From assembly GCF_900142665.1 (NCBI RefSeq), contig NZ_FRBR01000014.1, positions 1-64,000 on the forward strand: a stretch of 64,000 nt of DNA, read 5' to 3'. Positions 59,135 through 64,000 of the stretch are shown one piece after another. This DNA is from Roseovarius pacificus. Lineage in GTDB: Bacteria > Pseudomonadota > Alphaproteobacteria > Rhodobacterales > Rhodobacteraceae. Both the position numbers and the translations under genes were made by a program. Position 1 is the first letter of the stretch. Each line of letters begins with the position of its first letter. The notes below the pieces were generated by a model that had not been told where the DNA came from, ran no database searches, and saw only the letters and a list, made by a program, of their open reading frames with translations.

Positions 59135-60130
59135 ATGGTGACCGCCATGATGATGACATCCGCCACACATATCTCCCGCCGCCGCCTTCTGGCTCTGACC
59201 GCCGGATCACTGTCCTTTACCGCGCTGCCCCTGCGGGCGCAGGGCGCGCGCCTCAACGTGGTCGCCACCACCGGCATGATCGCCGATGCCGCGCGGGTCA
59301 TCGGCGGGGATCGCGTCACCGTGCAGGCCCTCATGGGCCCCGGCGTCGATCCGCATTCCTACCGCCAGACGCGCAGCGACATCGTGGCGCTGACCCGCGC
59401 CGATCTGGTCCTCTGGCATGGCCTCTATCTCGAGGCGCAGATGCAGGACCTCCTGCACAAGCTGGCCGAACGCGGCCCCGTCACCGCCGTGGGTGAATCC
59501 GTGCCGCGCGCCGATCTGATCGCGCATGAAGACTACGAGAACAAGTTCGACCCCCATGTGTGGATGGTGCCCGACCTGTGGGTGCATGTGCTGCACGCCG
59601 TGCGCGACGCGCTCACCGCCGCCGCGCCCGACGATGCCGTTCTGTTCGCCGCCAATGCCGAAACCTATCTGCACCGGATCGACCGCCTCGCCGAGTATGC
59701 GCGCGATGTTCTGGCCTCCGTCCCGCCCGCGTCGCGGGTGCTGCTGACGGCGCATGATGCGTTCAACTATTTCGGGCGGGCCTACGGGTTCGAGGTGGTC
59801 GGCATTCAGGGCATTTCCACCGAATCCGAGGCCGGGCTGAACCGTATCCGCACGCTGGTCGATATGCTGGTCACCCGCGATATCCGCGCTGTGTTCGTCG
59901 AAACCTCGGTCTCGGACCGCAACATGCGCGCCCTTGTCGAAGGGGCTGCCGCGCAGGGCCATGAGGTGGCTATCGGGGGCGAGCTGTTTTCCGACGCGAT
60001 GGGCGAACCGGGCACCTACGAAGGCACCTATCCCGGCATGATCGACCATAACGTCACCACCATCGCCGCCGCCCTTGGCGGGCAGGTGCCCGCGCGCGGC
60101 ATGGATGGCAGGCTGCGCACCGGGCTGTGA
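59135..60130 (+). CDS. sitA: Mn/Zn ABC transporter substrate-binding protein
   Basis: About 331 residues from ATG 59135; in-frame ATGs at 59147, 59150 and 59153 are alternatives. A twin-arginine-like signal (SRRRLLALTAGSLSFTALPL) precedes a cluster A-I binding protein with metal ligands in GVDPHSYRQTRSD (His), KFDPHVWMVPDLW (His), FVETSVSDRN (Glu) and GMIDHNV (Asp). Binds Mn or Zn in the periplasm. It is followed by the ATPase after 1 bp. A Fur/Mur-like palindrome precedes it. Confidence 0.9.
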   Translation: MVTAMMMTSATHISRRRLLALTAGSLSFTALPLRAQGARLNVVATTGMIADAARVIGGDRVTVQALMGPGVDPHSYRQTRSDIVALTRADLVLWHGLYLEAQMQDLLHKLAERGPVTAVGESVPRADLIAHEDYENKFDPHVWMVPDLWVHVLHAVRDALTAAAPDDAVLFAANAETYLHRIDRLAEYARDVLASVPPASRVLLTAHDAFNYFGRAYGFEVVGIQGISTESEAGLNRIRTLVDMLVTRDIRAVFVETSVSDRNMRALVEGAAAQGHEVAIGGELFSDAMGEPGTYEGTYPGMIDHNVTTIAAALGGQVPARGMDGRLRTGL

Positions 60131-60131
60131 C

Positions 60132-60950
60132 ATGATGCTGGATGCAAGATTGACCGGGGATCGCCCGATCGTGGATGCCCCGGCCGCCCTGGCCGACAGC
60201 CCCCTGGCGATCCGCGGGCTGACCGTGGCCTATGGCGGCAAACCGGCGGTGACTTCGGTGGATGTCACGTTCCGACCGGGACGGATGAGCGCGATCATCG
60301 GCCCCAACGGTGCAGGCAAATCGACCCTGCTCAAGGCGGCGCTGGGCATCGAGCGGCCCGTGTCCGGCACGGTCACATGCTGGGGCAAACCGCTGGCGCG
60401 GCAACTCGCCCGCATCGCCTATGTCCCGCAACGCGCCAGTGTCGATTGGGATTTCCCGACACGGGCGCTGGACGTGGTGCTGATGGGGCTCTACCGCGAA
60501 CTCGGCCTGCTGCGCCGGGTCCGGCCCGCCCACCGCGAAACCGCCATGGCCTGCCTGTCGCGCGTCGGCATGCAGGACTTGGCCGACCGCCAGATCGGCC
60601 AGCTTTCGGGCGGCCAGCAACAGCGCGTGTTCCTGGCCCGCGCGCTGGCGCAGGGGGCAGACCTCTACCTGCTGGACGAACCCTTCGCCGGGGTCGATGC
60701 CGCCACCGAAAAGGCGATCATCGGCGTGCTCAAATCGCTGAAATCCGAAGGCCGCACGGTGATTGCCGTGCATCACGACCTGTCCACCGTGGCTGAGTAT
60801 TTCGACCGCGTGTTCCTGATGAACACCCGCGCCATCGCCGAAGGCCCGGTCGCCACCGCCTTTACCGCCGACACGCTGCATGCCGCCTATGACGGGCGGC
60901 TGGCCAGTACGCTGCCAGGGCTGTCGAACGGCACACCCCATGCTGAGTGA
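60132..60950 (+). CDS. sitB: Mn/Zn ABC transporter ATP-binding protein
   Basis: 272 residues. Walker A IIGPNGAGKSTLLKAALG, signature QLSGGQQQRVFLARALA, Walker B DLYLLDEPFAGVD and switch His in AVHHDLSTV. Cytoplasmic ATPase of the metal importer. Starts 1 bp after sitA and overlaps the next gene by 11 bp. Confidence 0.94.
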   Translation: MMLDARLTGDRPIVDAPAALADSPLAIRGLTVAYGGKPAVTSVDVTFRPGRMSAIIGPNGAGKSTLLKAALGIERPVSGTVTCWGKPLARQLARIAYVPQRASVDWDFPTRALDVVLMGLYRELGLLRRVRPAHRETAMACLSRVGMQDLADRQIGQLSGGQQQRVFLARALAQGADLYLLDEPFAGVDAATEKAIIGVLKSLKSEGRTVIAVHHDLSTVAEYFDRVFLMNTRAIAEGPVATAFTADTLHAAYDGRLASTLPGLSNGTPHAE

Positions 60951-61839
60951 CGCGCTCACCCTGCAACTGGGCTATAACGCGGCGCTGGTCGCTGTCGGGG
61001 CGGGGCTCCTGGGTATGGCCGCCGGGGCGGTGGGCACCTTCCTGTTCCTCGGCAAGCGTGCGCTGGTCAGCGACGCGGTCAGCCATGCCACCCTGCCGGG
61101 AATCGCGCTGGCCTTCATGGTCATGGTGGTGTTCGGCGGCGACGGGCGCGCCCTGCCGGGGCTGTTGCTGGGCGCGGCGCTGTCGGCGGGGCTGGGCCTG
61201 CTCTGCGTCAGTTGGCTGAGCGCCCGCACCCGGCTGGGCGAAGACGCCGCCATCGGCGCGGTGCTGTCGGTGTTCTTCGGGGCGGGGGTGGTGCTTCTGA
61301 CGGTGATCCAGACACTGGGCTCGGGCCGTCAGGCCGGGCTGGAAACCTTCCTGCTGGGGGCGACGGCGGGCATGGTGCGCGCCGATGCCCTTGTGATCGC
61401 CATCGGCGGCGCGCTGGTGCTCGCGCTGGCGCTGCTGCTGCGCCGCCCGATGCTGATGGTGGCCTTCGATCCGGGCTATGCCACCGCGCAGGGGATGAAC
61501 GTGCGCCGGATCGAACTGGCGATGATGGGGCTGGCCATGGCGATCACCGTCGTCGGGCTCAAGATCGTCGGGCTGATCCTGATCGTGGCGCTGCTGATCG
61601 TCCCGCCTGTGGCCGCGCGGTTCTGGTCCGACCGCTCGGGCGTCGTCATCGCCCTGGCCGGAGGCATCGGCGGGATCTCGGGCTATGGCGGCGCGGCGAT
61701 TTCCGCCACCGCGCCGGGCCTGCCGACAGGGCCGATCATCGTCCTGCTGGCCACCGCCATATTCGCCCTGTCGCTGCTGGCGGCACCGCGCCGGGGCGTG
61801 CTGGCCATTGCCCTGCGCCGCCGGAAGGTGCAGGCATGA
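60940..61839 (+). CDS. sitC: Mn/Zn ABC transporter permease
   Basis: 299 residues with about eight membrane segments. ABC-3 family features: FLFLGKRALVSDAVSHATLP near residue 35 and GLKIVGLILIVALLIVPPVA near 208. Forms the membrane channel with SitD. Start at 60940, inside the sitB 3' end. The stop overlaps sitD by ATGA. Confidence 0.92.
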   Translation: MLSDALTLQLGYNAALVAVGAGLLGMAAGAVGTFLFLGKRALVSDAVSHATLPGIALAFMVMVVFGGDGRALPGLLLGAALSAGLGLLCVSWLSARTRLGEDAAIGAVLSVFFGAGVVLLTVIQTLGSGRQAGLETFLLGATAGMVRADALVIAIGGALVLALALLLRRPMLMVAFDPGYATAQGMNVRRIELAMMGLAMAITVVGLKIVGLILIVALLIVPPVAARFWSDRSGVVIALAGGIGGISGYGGAAISATAPGLPTGPIIVLLATAIFALSLLAAPRRGVLAIALRRRKVQA

Positions 61840-62747
61840 TGGGGGCCGAATTCGTCTCGCTTTCGCTGCCGCCCATGCTGATCGGCACGCTGGCGGCCAT
61901 CGCCTGTGCGCTGCCGGGGAATTTCCTGCTGCTGCGCCGTCAGGCCCTGATCGGCGATGCGATCAGCCATGTGGTCCTGCCCGGCATCGTCGCCGCCTTC
62001 CTGCTGACCGGAGCCGTGGCCACATGGCCGATGATGCTGGGCGCGGGCGGCGCGGCGCTGGTGGCCGTGCTGCTGATCGAGGCCGTCCGCCGCCTCGGCG
62101 GGATCGAGCCGGGCGCGGCCATGGGCGTGGTCTTCACCTCGATGTTCGCCGCCGGGGTGCTGCTGCTGGAACTCAGCGACACGTCCAGCGTCCATCTCGA
62201 CGTGCAGCACGCGCTCTATGGCAATCTGGAAAGCCTGATCTGGCTGGACGGCACGGGCTGGGCGGCCCTGAGCGACCCACAGGCGCTGCGCGCCCTGCCG
62301 CCGGAACTGCCCCGCATGGCGGCGGTGCTGGCGCTGGTGGCGACGCTGACGGCGATCCTGTGGCGGCCGCTGAAACTGTCCACCTTCGACGAAGGCTTCG
62401 CCCGAACCCTCGGCCTGCCGGTGCGGGGGATCGGCCTGATCCTCGTGGTCATGGCCGCCATCGCCGCCGTCGCGGCGTTTGACGCAGTGGGCTCGATCAT
62501 CGTGATCGCCATGTTCATCTGCCCGCCCGCCGCCGCGCGGCTGATGACAAACCGGCTGGAGCGCCAGATCTGGTGGAGCGTCGGTTTTGCCACGCTGTCG
62601 GCGCTGCTGGGTTACGTGCTGGCGGGCTATGGGCCGCTCTGGCTGGGCGGCCGGCACGCGGTCAGCGCGGCGGGGATGATCGCCACCGTGTCGGGGGTGA
62701 TCCTCGGCGCGGCGGCGCTGTTCGGCCCCTGCCGGACCCGCAGTTAG
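61836..62747 (+). CDS. sitD: Mn/Zn ABC transporter permease
   Basis: 303 residues, also ABC-3 family: NFLLLRRQALIGDAISHVVLP near residue 30 (core motif) and AVGSIIVIAMFICPPAAAR near 224. Two different permease genes in one operon point to the Sit/Mnt class rather than ZnuABC, which has one. Start at 61836 by ATGA overlap with sitC; the long upstream frame is a shadow of sitC. Confidence 0.92.
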   Translation: MMGAEFVSLSLPPMLIGTLAAIACALPGNFLLLRRQALIGDAISHVVLPGIVAAFLLTGAVATWPMMLGAGGAALVAVLLIEAVRRLGGIEPGAAMGVVFTSMFAAGVLLLELSDTSSVHLDVQHALYGNLESLIWLDGTGWAALSDPQALRALPPELPRMAAVLALVATLTAILWRPLKLSTFDEGFARTLGLPVRGIGLILVVMAAIAAVAAFDAVGSIIVIAMFICPPAAARLMTNRLERQIWWSVGFATLSALLGYVLAGYGPLWLGGRHAVSAAGMIATVSGVILGAAALFGPCRTRS

Positions 62748-62768
62748 AAAAAGGAGCGCCTTCGGCGC
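62748..62768 (-). terminator. Terminator on minus strand after dgoK-like gene
   Basis: GCGCC-TTC-GGCGC (62756-62768) forms a short GC stem that on the minus strand is followed by TCC and a TTTTT run (62748-62752). Confidence 0.6.
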
Positions 62769-62781
62769 GCAGGTTTGATTG

Positions 62782-62834
62782 AGTGAGGGGCGCTGCCCCT
62801 CACACTCCCCGGGATATTTATGAGCAGGAGAAAG
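62782..62834 (-). repeat. Rhodobacterales-type intergenic repeat, copy 2
   Basis: On the minus strand it reads CTTTCTCCTGCTCATAAATA, TCCCGGGGAG, then GTGAGGGGC-AGC-GCCCCTCAC (perfect 9-bp inverted repeat at 62783-62803). It matches the core of 41814-41878. It ends 1 bp from the dgoK-like stop codon. Confidence 0.65.
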
Positions 62835-62835
62835 A

Positions 62836-63564
62836 TCAGTCCGCCAGACCGAACGCCGAGGCCAGCGCGGCCAGACCGGCGGGCAGAAGGCCATCGGCGG
62901 CCAGTGTGCCAACCGGCACGCCCTGGGCGACAAGCGCCGTTTCAAGCCCCGAGGCGGTGCCGTCGGGTGAGATCAGGATTACCTCCTGCCCCAGCCAATA
63001 GCGCCGTGTCGCGGCCAGTTCGGCCCCGATCAGGTGGCCGGTGATCGCGGCGCGGTTGCCGCTGACCTCAGCGGCGCGCAGATGCGCGGCCAGACGTTCG
63101 GGGCGGCTGAGGCTGTCGGCCAGCGCCTGTTCGTCCGGCGGTGTCGCGCCCTCCAGCGCGGCGGCCAGTCGCGGGGTCAGGGTGCTTTGGCAGCTCACCA
63201 CCTCATTGGCGCTGATGTGAATCCAGTGGCGCACATCGCCCTGCGCGGCGCAGATCACGCCATCCCAGTTCGGACGATCCGCCAGCGCCCCGGCGATCCA
63301 GATACGCACCCAGGCCCCGATCACATCGGGCGGGGTGTCCTGCGTGAGGGCGGGCAGGCGGGCGCCGCCCGTGGGCAGCACGGCGGTGGGGATACCGTTG
63401 GGGGTGCCATCGCCGATATGAACGGTGCGGCTGGCGTCGAAATCCAGATGGGCCAGCGCGGCGGCCTCATCGGTTCCACGGGCGCTGCGGATCAGGGTCG
63501 CGCCCTGCATCGCATGGGCCGTCACCCCGTCGCCGTCGCGGCCCATGGCGATCCAGCCGGTCAT
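62836..63564 (-). CDS. Diverged 2-dehydro-3-deoxygalactonokinase (DgoK) family protein
   Basis: 242 residues, about 50 shorter than E. coli DgoK. The middle and C-terminal parts resemble DgoK (ICAAQGDVRHWIHISANEVV, STLTPRLAAAL, ITGHLIGAELAATRRYWLG, IGAE-like segments). The N-terminal kinase motif (DWGTTNLRAW type) and GMVGSxxGW motif are not evident; the start reads MTGWIAMGRDGDGVTAHAM. It may be a non-catalytic or specialised relative. It lies 5 bp after a DUF442 gene with no KDPGal aldolase in view. Confidence 0.65.
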   Translation of the reverse strand: MTGWIAMGRDGDGVTAHAMQGATLIRSARGTDEAAALAHLDFDASRTVHIGDGTPNGIPTAVLPTGGARLPALTQDTPPDVIGAWVRIWIAGALADRPNWDGVICAAQGDVRHWIHISANEVVSCQSTLTPRLAAALEGATPPDEQALADSLSRPERLAAHLRAAEVSGNRAAITGHLIGAELAATRRYWLGQEVILISPDGTASGLETALVAQGVPVGTLAADGLLPAGLAALASAFGLAD

Positions 63565-63569
63565 CGGGC

Positions 63570-63986
63570 TCAGCCCCGGTCCAGCTGCCGGACCAGCCCC
63601 GACATATCGTACCCCGCATCGCGCGCCGCCGAAACGATCTCATCGCCGCTCAGCCTGCCGTAGCTGGCGATGCTCCACAGCATGGTGCAGCGCGTGCCCG
63701 AGCGGCAATAGGCCAGCATCGGTTTGGGCATGTCCTCCAGTGCCGCGGCGAAGTCCTGCGCGGCCTGCGGCGTGACCATGCCCGACACGATCGGCACGCA
63801 GCGCACCTCGATCCCCTCGGCGCGGGCGGCCTCGGCCACGGCGTCGAATTCGGGCTGTCCGTAATCCTCGCCATCCGGGCGGTTGCACATGATCGAGCGG
63901 AACCCGGCGGCCTTGATTTCGGGAATATCGTCGGGGGAAATCTGCGGGCTGACCGCGTAATCCTCGGTGATCCTGCGAATGTCCAT
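63570..63986 (-). CDS. TIGR01244/DUF442-family phosphatase-like protein
   Basis: 138 residues. Phosphatase P-loop-like motif YCRSGTRCTMLWSIA (about 93-107; Cys and Arg of CxSGTR) and the N-terminal YAVSPQISPDDIPEIKAAGF with FRSIMCNRPDGED typical of DUF442/BLH-type proteins. Related domains are fused to sulfur-metabolising hydrolases in some bacteria; the substrate is unknown. Likely co-transcribed with the DgoK-like gene. Only 14 bp of sequence remain upstream of its start. Confidence 0.88.
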   Translation of the reverse strand: MDIRRITEDYAVSPQISPDDIPEIKAAGFRSIMCNRPDGEDYGQPEFDAVAEAARAEGIEVRCVPIVSGMVTPQAAQDFAAALEDMPKPMLAYCRSGTRCTMLWSIASYGRLSGDEIVSAARDAGYDMSGLVRQLDRG

Positions 63987-64000
63987 GGCGCGCCTCCTTG

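Overview
The window looks like a chromosomal segment of a Rhodobacterales (Roseobacter-group) alphaproteobacterium. Evidence: high GC, the mutM - crotonase - rpsT - dnaA - dnaN - recF - (VOC, LysE) - gyrB block, an adjacent ubiE-ubiB pair, DUF3035/lspA/purH/heparinase/rsmB synteny, hflK-hflC-DUF2065-degP, and FlgN/FlgJ/FliK/FlgD proteins of the roseobacter flagellar type. No rRNA, tRNA, insertion sequence, prophage or CRISPR array was recognised.

Layout. 1-4.6 kb is a damaged edge of a flagellar cluster: flgE (+) runs into the reversed 5' end of a flagellin gene at a 12-base shared sequence, followed by flgN and flgJ (-), fliK and flgD (+). 4.7-8.9 kb holds an APH-fold kinase and a YjbE/YjbF/YjbH (GfcA/B/D-like) envelope polysaccharide locus. 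9-13.2 kb has ubiB, ubiE, an apparently inserted alpha/beta hydrolase and mutM. 13.2-22.5 kb is the replication core (crotonase, rpsT, dnaA, dnaN, recF, VOC, LysE, gyrB). 22.6-28.8 kb has an orphan sensor kinase and a four-gene Pqi (MCE) operon. 28.8-37.7 kb is a mainly minus-strand run: two M16 proteins, DUF3035 lipoprotein, lspA, purH, heparinase-like protein, rsmB, then a divergent SdhAF4-like gene. 38-41.8 kb has dapB against rbfA, NAGPA-like, truB and DUF1643. 41.9-48.2 kb is a minus-strand quality-control and redox run: rpiA, gor, hflK, hflC, DUF2065, degP. 48.3-54.6 kb has GST, sdaA, a DMT exporter, thiN and a very acidic uncharacterised protein. 54.7-64 kb has a sulfotransferase, an ALDH16-like tandem dehydrogenase with deoC, a sitABCD-type metal transporter behind a Fur/Mur-like palindrome, a diverged DgoK-family protein and a DUF442 phosphatase.

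The most notable structures beyond ordinary genes are: the flgE/flagellin recombination junction, which should disable both proteins; a bipartite 41-bp GTAC-rich element found twice with identical internal spacing and the same orientation relative to the next gene (before rpsT and before the heparinase-like gene); four ACCGAY iterons on an exact 11-bp period upstream of gyrB; an intergenic repeat family sharing an AATATCCCGGGG core; and the acidic 727-residue protein. All assignments come from reading the sequence; no database search was run.
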